Origin: Hirschia sp964351655
GTDB taxonomy: Bacteria > Pseudomonadota > Alphaproteobacteria > Caulobacterales > Hyphomonadaceae
NCBI GenBank assembly: GCA_964351655.1
Contig: CAYGPD010000008.1
Span: 28,175-92,174 of the forward strand
DNA: 64,000 bases
Direction of reading: 5' to 3'
Under the pieces are notes generated by a model. The model ran no database searches. It worked only from the letters and a program-made list of their open reading frames with translations, and had not been told where the DNA came from. Position 1 is the first letter of the stretch. Each line of letters opens with the position of its first letter. This document shows positions 7,966 to 16,278 of the stretch, in pieces. The translations under genes were made by a program, and so were the position numbers.

Positions 7966-9882
7966 CTATGTTCCAATTATCGCGCCATTTACATGTGTTA
8001 TGGCAATTACAGCCGCCCGTGGTGGTAAATTTTTATCAAAATCAGGCCAGAGAGTTGGCACATCTTTGAGTAAAGCAACCCCTTCTCCTGGATGCTGAAT
8101 GCCTATCAATAAGGTTTTGCCTTCATTGATAAATGTCGGACTACAACATTCTGCCCCATCAGGCGGCGCATAGAATAATTTAGGTAATGCACGCCCCTTC
8201 CCTGTCAGGTCCATCGCATAAAGTGCATCATGTCCTGAAGGTTGAACACCATCTGTGCACACCCATAATCGACCCAAAGGATCAAAGCCGATATTGTCAG
8301 GATCCGTGAACCATCCACGCTTTGATGTTTCAGGGTGAAAGTGAGCATGATGAGCAGGGTCGCTTGGATTGCCGCATAAAGCTAAAACAGTCCATTCAAA
8401 CTCATCTGCTGCATGATCTATACCTGATGCTATCCTTGGGGGGTGTAATTCCAGCATGTGTCCAAATCGGTTGTTTGGACGAGGATTAGCTGGGTCTGTA
8501 TGGATGCGATCAGCATTGCTTGAAAGTGCGATAACGACTGTACCAGTATGCGGATTTGGAGCAAACCCTTCTGGTGAGTCCATTGGCGTGGCTTTAAGCA
8601 AATCTGCGGCACCACGTGTGTTAATAAGAACATCTGCTTGGGAATGAAATCCATTTTCAGGTGTCAGTGGCCCTTCGCCAAAGACGAGCGGTAGCCATTG
8701 CACTTTTCCAGTATCATAAAAACGCGCAACGGATAAAATGCCTTCATCAAGCGTGTTGATATTCGCCTTTGCTCCTCCTTCCTTAACGGGGTTAGCGCTG
8801 ACAAAACGATAGCAATATTCAAATTCCCAATCATCACCAAGATATACAACAACACGGCCGTCTGGTGCTAAAACTGTCTGAGCCCCCTCATGTGCAAAAC
8901 GTCCAAGCGCAGTACGTTTAACGGGGGTAGACATTGGATCATTGGGGTCTATTTCAACAACCCATTCAAATTTATTGGGTTCATTAGGCTCTACTTGAAG
9001 TGAAAACCGAGGATCAATTGAGGCCCAATTCCAGCGGTTATTTTCTTCTTCATCATAATAATAGCGTTTTAGAAGGTCTGGATCAGGCGTCGAGGCATAG
9101 TCACCTTCAAATATCCATCCTGCACCCTCTTCACATGTGAGTATTGTGCCCCAAGGAGTGACACCCCCATTGCAATTTGAAAGCGTGCCAAATGCCTTCG
9201 TGCCAGTTGGATCGTAGGACGTTTTCAATTTAGAATGTCCCGCAGCTGGACCAGACATAAGCATAGGCGTATTCGCCGTTATACGCCGATTTAAAGGGCT
9301 ATCGCTAAGCGCTTTCCAATCTCCATCAATGCGGTTTAGTTCAACAATAGATGCGCCAACTGAAGCCATAGTGACTTTGATCTGATTAGAACTCATATCC
9401 TGAATGAATGAGGTTTCAGAAATATTCGGCCACATCAGATGTGGATTGGGATATTCATGATTAGCGAATAATATGCCGGCATTGTCATTTTCTTTGTATG
9501 GAAGAAATGCAATGAAATCATTATTCACCCCAAATTGACGTTCCGCGATTTCAGGTGTGAGCGACTGAGGATCAAATGCGGGCGCATCTTTAAACAATGC
9601 ATCACCCCATTTTATGATAACTTGAGACGTGTAGTTTTTTGCTAACACTTCATGAGGCGTTTTGAGTAGTTCGATTTCTTCGAACGTCAGACTAGATGAA
9701 GATGAAAAATTCATAGTTGTTAAAGCACATCCGTTCATTGCCAGAACGGAGGATCCAGTCGTTAGCCCGCTTATGAACGACCTTCTGGATAACTGGTATT
9801 TACATACGAGGCTGCCAATACTGGCAGCCTCGCTTCTACGGCGATAAGATCTTGTGAGACCTCGGTCATTTGAGACTTTCAT
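7966..9882 (-). CDS. phoX: PhoX-family alkaline phosphatase (DUF839), Tat-exported
   Basis: PhoX enzymes are periplasmic or secreted, calcium/iron-dependent phosphatases that release phosphate from organic monoesters. The protein (638 aa) has a twin-arginine signal (LSRRSFISG, about residues 31-39) with a lipobox-like MNGC. Family landmarks follow: GGVTPWGTILTCEEG, the GRFAHEGAQTVLAPDGRVVVYLGDD block, and the C-terminal block LWVCTDGVQPSGHDALYAMD to FINEGKTLLIGIQHPGEG. It starts 20 bases after the stop of the upstream TBDT on the same strand, so the two are probably an operon for using phosphoesters. No convincing Pho box was seen upstream of the pair. It is unrelated in fold to the PhoD at 28 kb. 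Confidence 0.88.
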   Translation of the reverse strand: MKVSNDRGLTRSYRRRSEAASIGSLVCKYQLSRRSFISGLTTGSSVLAMNGCALTTMNFSSSSSLTFEEIELLKTPHEVLAKNYTSQVIIKWGDALFKDAPAFDPQSLTPEIAERQFGVNNDFIAFLPYKENDNAGILFANHEYPNPHLMWPNISETSFIQDMSSNQIKVTMASVGASIVELNRIDGDWKALSDSPLNRRITANTPMLMSGPAAGHSKLKTSYDPTGTKAFGTLSNCNGGVTPWGTILTCEEGAGWIFEGDYASTPDPDLLKRYYYDEEENNRWNWASIDPRFSLQVEPNEPNKFEWVVEIDPNDPMSTPVKRTALGRFAHEGAQTVLAPDGRVVVYLGDDWEFEYCYRFVSANPVKEGGAKANINTLDEGILSVARFYDTGKVQWLPLVFGEGPLTPENGFHSQADVLINTRGAADLLKATPMDSPEGFAPNPHTGTVVIALSSNADRIHTDPANPRPNNRFGHMLELHPPRIASGIDHAADEFEWTVLALCGNPSDPAHHAHFHPETSKRGWFTDPDNIGFDPLGRLWVCTDGVQPSGHDALYAMDLTGKGRALPKLFYAPPDGAECCSPTFINEGKTLLIGIQHPGEGVALLKDVPTLWPDFDKNLPPRAAVIAITHVNGAIIGT

Positions 9883-9902
9883 AAAGTACTCTTTCGCGTG
9901 GA

Positions 9903-12821
9903 TTAAAAATCAACCGTCATACCAAATTTCACAGTACGTCCATTAAAAGTTACGTCTTCAGGATAGAGGCCTGCTTTACCCAATGTTTTGTTGACAACAG
10001 GGTCAAGGCCATCATCAAGAATATCAATCGCATTCATGTAGATACTAATACGCTCATTTATTGCGTACCGTAATTGTGCATCCAGAGTGTTGTAAGATTG
10101 TTGATATTTATCAATGAGGTAAGGACCCAACTCTTCTAATGAGTCGCCTCTGAATGTATAGCCAAGATTAGCTTCAATACCATATTGTTGATATGTCAGC
10201 GCAGCAGTTCCCACATAATCTGGAGCATTGAAGAATGATACATCTTCACGTCCTTCAAGGCCTGTATCAGCAGATGATTCCTGAAGCGTTACATTCCCAT
10301 ACACACCAAATCCACCTAGGAAACCATCCAGATTTGAGAATTGATTTACGTAACTTAATTCAAGGCCGTAAATCTCGGCTCTGTTTCCATTGAACACGGT
10401 TTCCACTTCGATGTTATAATCGGGGAAGCGTTGCTCTAATTCTGGGCTATTCGTGTTTCCTTCAGGGGCGGAGTCTATGAAGATAAAGTCGTCAATCGAC
10501 TTATAGAATACATTCGCAGAAATCATGCCCACATTGTTGAGATAGTATTCTGTGCCGAGATCAAAATTCCATGCATAAGCGGGCTTAAGATCTGGATTTC
10601 CAACGAATGCTTCAATCGAATTGTCATCAACTATTTCTATTTCTGTAGCTGCATTCAGGAAAGAGAATTCGGGTCTAGCAAGTGAAGTAAAGGCAGCCCC
10701 TCTAAAGACCAAATTTTCAGACGGACGGTAGTTTACCTGAAAACGCGGCAGTACTTGCGTATTGTCCGATGTTGAAGTTCTTGCTTGCACAACTTCATCA
10801 TCTTCTGTTTCGATAATTTCAAATCCGTTGGATTCAAAGGCTAGATGCTCTATTCTAACACCTCCGATATATTCAATATTACCAGTGGTTGCCTGAGCCA
10901 TTAAATAGACTCCGAATATATCCTCCGTGCCCTCATAGCTGTCTTCATCTGCGGGCTCACCTTCATATTCATTTTCTAAAACACCATCCTCCATCAATTT
11001 TTGACCAATTGTGCGCCATTTTTTAACCGCATCAGGGTTCAGTTTTAGAATGTCACCATAAGGTGAATTAATATCGGATGTGTCGAGTAATCCACCTTCA
11101 AAGCCAGAGCCAACCAGCGCTAAATCTCCATCTGCTTCAAAAACATTGGCTTCAAACAATGCACGCTCTGATCTTTGAAATTTCGCTCCCGATTTTATAT
11201 AATCTAACCAAGTAGAGGTAGGTGAATATGTGGTGTCAAATTGAGCGACAAATTTTTTATCTTTAGAGAAGTCCAAATCAATATCATTGCCCCCTAAAAC
11301 AAAATTTGCGGGATCACGGATGGCTGCTTGATCTTCTGTACTTAAATTGGGTTGAGCAAAATACTTGTCGCTATAATCATAAAGTACAGGAGCAGACAAT
11401 TCATATTCAAAAGCCACTTCGTAGTCATTTGGCTCTTCAAACACACCCTCTGCATATCCAAGAGAGTATTCAAACGACAATTTATCAAAACTGCTCTCAC
11501 CACCTAGCGTGAGCGTGTTGTTTGTGAAAATAGATTCTTCATATTCACTACGAACTTGATAGACCGTGCCGCCTTCAGGGTTGAACTCACCGTCTTGATA
11601 GAGTTCATCATCATCTGCGATAATAAAGAAACCGCTGCTGAGCTCTGTGTCTTCCAATTTATTATAACTGCCCTTTAGATAAAGGCTGGTATTGTCATCA
11701 ACACGGTAATCTAAGGCTATTGAGCCACCAATATTCTTGCGGTCATTGTCGAAATTTCCAAGCCCAAACCACCACGGAATAAGTTGATTATCTCCGCTTC
11801 GATCTATGGCCTCACCTTCATCTTGCTCAAGGAATGGAATATATTCTTCATCTTGGAGAACGTTATACCCAAGAGTATTACGTTCATTGTAACTTCCAGA
11901 AATTAGAATACCAAATTGATCCTGACTTCCAAACACATCGCCAAAAGCAGCGGATGTTTTTCCGCCTAAATTGTCAGCAAAATCATTATAGTGGCCTTCT
12001 AGATTGATACGTGTAAGACGCGCTTTCAAGTCGAAAGCAGATCCTGTTTCCAATTCTACAGATCCACCAATTCCATCACCATCCATGTTCGGAAGCAGCG
12101 TTTTATTGACAACAATCTTGGAAAGCGCATCTGCCTGAACAACATCTAGTGGGATACGCCGTGAATCTGTGTCGGTCTGCGCAACATTCACACCGTTCAG
12201 CTTGAAATTGTTTAAGCCTGAATCAAGGCCGCGGATTGAAATATAACGACCTTCACCGCCTTTTTCTTCGCGGTTTATGGAAATTCCAGGCGCACGCTGC
12301 AAAGCTTCTGCTGCATTTGAATCTGGGAAACGGCCTACTTGGTCGGCTGAAATAACATTTGAAATATTGGAGGCTGTGCGTTGTTGGTTAATCGCAGAGG
12401 CCTGCGCTGCACGTTGGCCTGTAATGAGGACTTTATCTAAGCGTTTAGGAGCTTCCAGAGATATTGTGACGTCATTTTTGGCCCCAGCGTCAATTGAGGT
12501 TGAAACTGTTGTGCGATTATACCCGATGTAGGAAATTTCTAAATTATAGGTACCAACAGGAAGGTTTTTAAACTCAAAGCGTCCACTTGCTTGGCTCGAA
12601 GTGGTTTCCCCCGTTTCTATGACCTTAATAAACGCGCCCACAAGTGGGCTTCCTAGATCGGCATTTAAAATACGCCCTGAAAGGTATCCTGTTTGCTGCT
12701 CTTGGGCGCTTGCAGTAGCAGGAAATAGCGAGACAGCGGCAGAAGTGATCAGAACAGATGAAAGAGTAAAAATACTCGCGCGAAGGACTTTTTTGAATGA
12801 AGCTGATTTGCAGGTATGCAT
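9903..12821 (-). CDS. TonB-dependent receptor with carboxypeptidase-regulatory-like N-terminal domain
   Basis: Large outer-membrane receptor (972 aa). After the signal peptide (SLFPATASAQE, about residue 40) comes a CarboxypepD_reg-like beta domain (GYLSGRILNADLGSPLVGAFIKV to LEISYIGYNRTTV). The plug follows (VLITGQRAAQASAINQQR, FPDSNAAEALQRAPGISINRE, YISIRGLDSGLNNFKLNGV), then a barrel ending VKFGMTVDF. The layout fits the TIGR01782-type receptors of Caulobacterales and sphingomonads. I chose the ATG at 12821, with GGGGATT upstream, over the in-frame TTG at 12851. It precedes phoX by 20 bases, so the cargo may be a phosphorylated organic compound; that is inference from context. Confidence 0.9.
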   Translation of the reverse strand: MHTCKSASFKKVLRASIFTLSSVLITSAAVSLFPATASAQEQQTGYLSGRILNADLGSPLVGAFIKVIETGETTSSQASGRFEFKNLPVGTYNLEISYIGYNRTTVSTSIDAGAKNDVTISLEAPKRLDKVLITGQRAAQASAINQQRTASNISNVISADQVGRFPDSNAAEALQRAPGISINREEKGGEGRYISIRGLDSGLNNFKLNGVNVAQTDTDSRRIPLDVVQADALSKIVVNKTLLPNMDGDGIGGSVELETGSAFDLKARLTRINLEGHYNDFADNLGGKTSAAFGDVFGSQDQFGILISGSYNERNTLGYNVLQDEEYIPFLEQDEGEAIDRSGDNQLIPWWFGLGNFDNDRKNIGGSIALDYRVDDNTSLYLKGSYNKLEDTELSSGFFIIADDDELYQDGEFNPEGGTVYQVRSEYEESIFTNNTLTLGGESSFDKLSFEYSLGYAEGVFEEPNDYEVAFEYELSAPVLYDYSDKYFAQPNLSTEDQAAIRDPANFVLGGNDIDLDFSKDKKFVAQFDTTYSPTSTWLDYIKSGAKFQRSERALFEANVFEADGDLALVGSGFEGGLLDTSDINSPYGDILKLNPDAVKKWRTIGQKLMEDGVLENEYEGEPADEDSYEGTEDIFGVYLMAQATTGNIEYIGGVRIEHLAFESNGFEIIETEDDEVVQARTSTSDNTQVLPRFQVNYRPSENLVFRGAAFTSLARPEFSFLNAATEIEIVDDNSIEAFVGNPDLKPAYAWNFDLGTEYYLNNVGMISANVFYKSIDDFIFIDSAPEGNTNSPELEQRFPDYNIEVETVFNGNRAEIYGLELSYVNQFSNLDGFLGGFGVYGNVTLQESSADTGLEGREDVSFFNAPDYVGTAALTYQQYGIEANLGYTFRGDSLEELGPYLIDKYQQSYNTLDAQLRYAINERISIYMNAIDILDDGLDPVVNKTLGKAGLYPEDVTFNGRTVKFGMTVDF

Positions 12822-13122
12822 AATTGGTAATCCCCAATTTTGTGTCGTCAAAAAGTTGAGAAATCACCAAAGGCAAACAAACATACATAGAAGCCAATCG
12901 GCACCATCCCAACGCGGATAACTGCCTCAAACTTCTAAGCCCTGGTCCTGCGCTATAACTTTCGCATTGAAGCGAGCTGGCTACAGGAAGTTGCCGGTAA
13001 GTCGAGTAAGTGTTGGATACAAAAGCCGACCCAATAGCTCAACCTAAAATTTGTGAATGTTTTGTGTACGGCTGACTTTATAAAGCCTGCCTAACCATTT
13101 GTTTCTATGTGTCTTTGCTTTT
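12822..13122. other. Intergenic region upstream of the PhoX-linked TBDT
   Basis: About 300 bases between the MFS stop and the receptor start. I see no gene, strong hairpin or recognisable Pho box. It should carry the promoter of the receptor-phoX pair. Confidence 0.5.
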
Positions 13123-14328
13123 TTAAGACTCATAGTCTTGCAAAAGAGCTCGTTTATTTTGCCACGCATATAACTCCCAAAGAGCAAATGCGATAAAATA
13201 CATTCCACAGATTTGATACGTTTGGAAAATTGAGAATTTGAGCAATAGAATAGCTATTATTAGGTTGAATACTACAGTCATTCCTTCAGTGAATACACTC
13301 AGAAAAGATGTGGTAGTCGCACGACTATCCCCTTGTAAGTTCTTCTGGAATTGGTTCATTGCAAGCACATGTAAAGGTGCAGAAATTATATAGGAAATCG
13401 CAAGCGTGAAAATTGCGATATTTGACCCGATAATGCCCGAGAATAAAAAACTAGCACCACATATTAACGGAAGAATCCAACTGACTGCTGGGAAGGAACC
13501 AATTTTTTCGGTAAAAATTGTAGCTATAAAACGAGATATTCCAATTCCAAAGGCAATCAGACCAAAAGACCATATCGGGAGTTTAACCGCTAAATAGAAT
13601 AATTGGTCAATATCTTCGAGTGTCCCTAGAAGAGTAACGCCTAAGATTGTGTAAATTGTTATCGATTGTAATTTGGGGTATTGAAAAAAATCTCTCCACG
13701 TTGACCGTAAGAAATAAGGAATTTTGATACGAAAATGGTCTGTCTTTTGCGTCATTTGGGGCAACGCTTTTGGTAGCGAAAGAGCTGCAAATGATGAAAT
13801 GGTAAGCGGAATACCGGAAAGCCAGAACGACAATTCCAAATTATAGCTGGCGACAAATCCACCAATCGCTGCACCGAGCATTGTGGCAGCATCACCGCAA
13901 TTGCGCTCCCATGTTAGTGCGGAAATATAGCGATGCTTCATATTATGTTTCTCTGCTTGCTCGAAGAGTATAGCTTCTCGCGTTCCAGAACTAAAAGCAG
14001 AGGCTAATGACCAACAAAATATACCGACAAAGAACATCCAGATGCGGCCATCAGCTATTGACCAAATGAAAAAACAAGTCAGCTTCAATAACGGCGCTAA
14101 TGCGAGCAATTTGCGTCGATCAACGGAGTCAGATAACAAACCTGACGGAATTTCAAGACACATAATTCCGGCCGCCCAAGCCGTTAGCAGCAGACCTATG
14201 GTTCCTGGTGCTGCTCCCTTGAGCTGAAAATAGGCAGGAAATATTGCGTAGCCAAATATAAAATCATAACTGAATACATGGACATAGAATTTCCTGAGTG
14301 TGCTGCTGAAAGCAGAAGAATGCATCAC
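13123..14328 (-). CDS. Major facilitator superfamily transporter
   Basis: Inner-membrane secondary transporter (401 aa) with about 12 predicted TM helices in two halves. The loop between TM2 and TM3 carries the MFS-type GLLSDSVDRRKLLALAP motif (compare GxxxDrxGrr). No cleavable signal is seen. The start could be the ATG at 14328 or the next codon (also ATG). It lies alone, with an IS remnant upstream and the receptor-phoX pair downstream on the same strand. Substrate unknown; the family includes sugar and drug carriers. Confidence 0.8.
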   Translation of the reverse strand: MMHSSAFSSTLRKFYVHVFSYDFIFGYAIFPAYFQLKGAAPGTIGLLLTAWAAGIMCLEIPSGLLSDSVDRRKLLALAPLLKLTCFFIWSIADGRIWMFFVGIFCWSLASAFSSGTREAILFEQAEKHNMKHRYISALTWERNCGDAATMLGAAIGGFVASYNLELSFWLSGIPLTISSFAALSLPKALPQMTQKTDHFRIKIPYFLRSTWRDFFQYPKLQSITIYTILGVTLLGTLEDIDQLFYLAVKLPIWSFGLIAFGIGISRFIATIFTEKIGSFPAVSWILPLICGASFLFSGIIGSNIAIFTLAISYIISAPLHVLAMNQFQKNLQGDSRATTTSFLSVFTEGMTVVFNLIIAILLLKFSIFQTYQICGMYFIAFALWELYAWQNKRALLQDYES

Positions 14329-14389
14329 TCTAGGCCCTAATTATATTCGACGCTATTCTCAGGCTTATGCCTTACATTTCGTCCTCAGC

Positions 14390-14626
14390 CAATATTCGCT
14401 AAACTAAAACCATAATAACTTCAATCTACCACTATTTCAAAACATGCCCCTCAGGCATCTAATTCAGAGTTACGAAGTGCAATGAAAAATTGGACTTCAG
14501 GAACACCCCGAAGCCGACCGGCGCATTCATACCGCAACATAGCCCAAAGCGAATGGCGACATCTTATTACTCGCTAGAAGAACATCTAATTCCATTGCTC
14601 TGAGACCAGTTCGCTTTTGTCCGAAC
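14390..14626 (+). mobile_element. Decayed IS6-like insertion sequence, with recognisable transposase C-terminus (copy 3)
   Basis: The left part has TATTTCAAAAC and following bases aligning with the FKTSPEII region of copy 1. After a deletion, 14533-14577 reads RNIAQSEWRHLITR then stop, matching the ..R.AALAEWR.. end of IS6-family transposases. The right end is GAGACCAGTTCGCTTTTGTC, shared with copies 1 and 2. It sits upstream of the MFS gene and downstream of the sulfatase. Confidence 0.6.
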
Positions 14627-14651
14627 CCACATCAAACGACTTAAAAATTAA

Positions 14652-14674
14652 GCGGGACCACATATTGGTCCCGC
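14652..14674 (-). terminator. Hairpin terminator after the sulfatase gene
   Basis: Perfect stem GCGGGACC (14652-14659) with GGTCCCGC (14667-14674) and a 7-base loop. On the minus strand it is followed by TTAATTTTTAA. A T-rich run also follows on the plus strand, so it may work in both directions. Confidence 0.85.
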
Positions 14675-14702
14675 AATTTTATTTCCCTCTTAGACTCTTC
14701 CT

Positions 14703-16184
14703 TTAATAGGCACCTGACTTACCATACATATCCATCTTGGAAGGACGTGGCCTTTTTCGAGTGTCTGTGGCTACCCCCGTCTCACGATCAAAATCATCAG
14801 GTGTTCGAACGCTTGGAATAAAGTCACCTGTTTCCTTCATCCAATTATTTAACACCCTGCGATGCTCATCCAAAACTGCGGAATAATCAGCGTTCCCAAC
14901 TAAATTGTTCAGCTCTAAAGGGTCTGAAACCACATCATATAGCTCTTCACTTGGACGCGGTGCTATAAATGGGATTTGTTGAATTTTGGTCAACTCACCC
15001 GCTTTATACATAGCTACGCGTTCAACCCAGATTGGATCATAAACTGTGTCCGCTGTGGGAGTTGCCGGCAAATCAGTATAGTGATTTTTAATATATCTAT
15101 ATCTTTGCGAGCGCACGGTACGCCCATGATCTGTGAAATCGTGCCAATTTTTCTCGGAGAATGCATATTCTCTGAAGGTTTGATTTGGGTTTTGTAGAAC
15201 TTCATGGAAACTCATTCCCTCAATTGTGTCAGGAATATCTGATCCTGTTAAATGAAGAATAGTTGGCGCTATATCTACGGCACTTAGAATAGCGTCAGAA
15301 GTAACCCCTTCAGGAATTTTGCCTGGCCAATAGGCAATAAACGGCGTTCTCATTCCACTATCATACATAGTCGTTTTATCGCGCGCATATGGACGCCCAT
15401 TATCTGCCATCACCAGTATCAGCGTGTTATCAGCAACGCCTTCCTCCTCAAGCGTTTTGACGACATTGCCCACAAGCATATCAAAGCGTGCAATCTCATC
15501 ATAATAATGCAAAAAGTTCTGCTTCATCAAATCTGTTTGCGGATAATAAGGTGGTATACGTAGATCTTCTATCTCGTGATTGTAGGGTAGATCACCTTCA
15601 GGAAATGGACGATGCGCATCCCAAGAAGCAAACCACATAAAGAAAGGCTTATCTTTAGGACGATCTTTAATTAAAGATGGCCATGTGTCTCCACCTGAAG
15701 GATTTACAGGCGATGCATATTCAATCTCATCGACAAGATCAAACCTATCCACAACTTTGGGACCTAAATGCCATTTACCAGACGCAACTGTCCAATAGCC
15801 ATTTTCTTTTAACTTCTCAGAGAATGTCGTCTGATCTGCGGGCAATTCCCAGTGCAACTCTTCTGCATCAGTATTGTGAGGGTAGCGCCCTGTAATAATA
15901 CTCGCACGACTAGGACTGCATGAGCTGGCTGCGAGAAAAGCTTTGTTAAATACAATACCCTTGTCAGCTATCTCATTTAAATGAGGTGTGTGGATATTGG
16001 GATGACCGTAAGCTCCTATATCATCCCAACTTATGTCATCTGCGATAATCAGAATTACGTTGGGCGGTTCAATTTTTGTTTGTGTAATAGGCTCTATCGG
16101 CGCGCAAGCAGCAAGTTGAAACGCTGCCAACCCTAAGGCAACAAAGCCAATTACATTTTGGCCTACTGTTAATAAACTACGCAA
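14703..16184 (-). CDS. Type I sulfatase, lipoprotein
   Basis: Hydrolyses sulfate esters using a formylglycine made from the Cys of CSPSR (about residue 89 from this start); SSCSPSRASIITGRYP is the family signature. The metal ligands fit ADDISWDDIG near the N-terminus and MADNGRP later. A lipoprotein signal ends in LAAC, which places it in the periplasm or at the outer membrane. I prefer the TTG at 16184 because GGAGGAG lies 6 bases upstream; the in-frame ATG at 16199 sits inside that ribosome site. It lies directly downstream of the STN-type TBDT, FecR and sigma genes, so it likely acts on the sulfated glycan that this locus imports. No maturase gene is in the window. Confidence 0.9.
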   Translation of the reverse strand: MRSLLTVGQNVIGFVALGLAAFQLAACAPIEPITQTKIEPPNVILIIADDISWDDIGAYGHPNIHTPHLNEIADKGIVFNKAFLAASSCSPSRASIITGRYPHNTDAEELHWELPADQTTFSEKLKENGYWTVASGKWHLGPKVVDRFDLVDEIEYASPVNPSGGDTWPSLIKDRPKDKPFFMWFASWDAHRPFPEGDLPYNHEIEDLRIPPYYPQTDLMKQNFLHYYDEIARFDMLVGNVVKTLEEEGVADNTLILVMADNGRPYARDKTTMYDSGMRTPFIAYWPGKIPEGVTSDAILSAVDIAPTILHLTGSDIPDTIEGMSFHEVLQNPNQTFREYAFSEKNWHDFTDHGRTVRSQRYRYIKNHYTDLPATPTADTVYDPIWVERVAMYKAGELTKIQQIPFIAPRPSEELYDVVSDPLELNNLVGNADYSAVLDEHRRVLNNWMKETGDFIPSVRTPDDFDRETGVATDTRKRPRPSKMDMYGKSGAY

Positions 16185-16220
16185 ACCATACTCCTCCATA
16201 TATTGTTTTAAATGCTAAAA

Positions 16221-16261
16221 ACATCTCGTCTGCTGCATATGATTTATGGCAAACGAGATGT
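16221..16261 (-). terminator. Inter-cistronic hairpin between TBDT and sulfatase
   Basis: ACATCTCGT (16221-16229) pairs perfectly with ACGAGATGT (16253-16261). On the minus strand the second arm runs into TTTTTA. It lies between two co-directional genes, so it probably acts as an attenuator that lowers sulfatase expression relative to the receptor. Confidence 0.65.
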
Positions 16262-16278
16262 CGATTTTTCAGGAAAGC

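Noticed and set aside
7853..8098. Plus-strand open frame of 81 codons
   Set aside because: It starts in the IS fragment (FKTLPIIIKF) and then runs antisense through the end of phoX; the right part is a shadow.
12601..12921. Open frames of about 100 codons on both strands around the start of the 9.9-12.8 kb TBDT
   Set aside because: They overlap the signal peptide and N-terminal domain of a convincing receptor, with no ribosome site or family character of their own.
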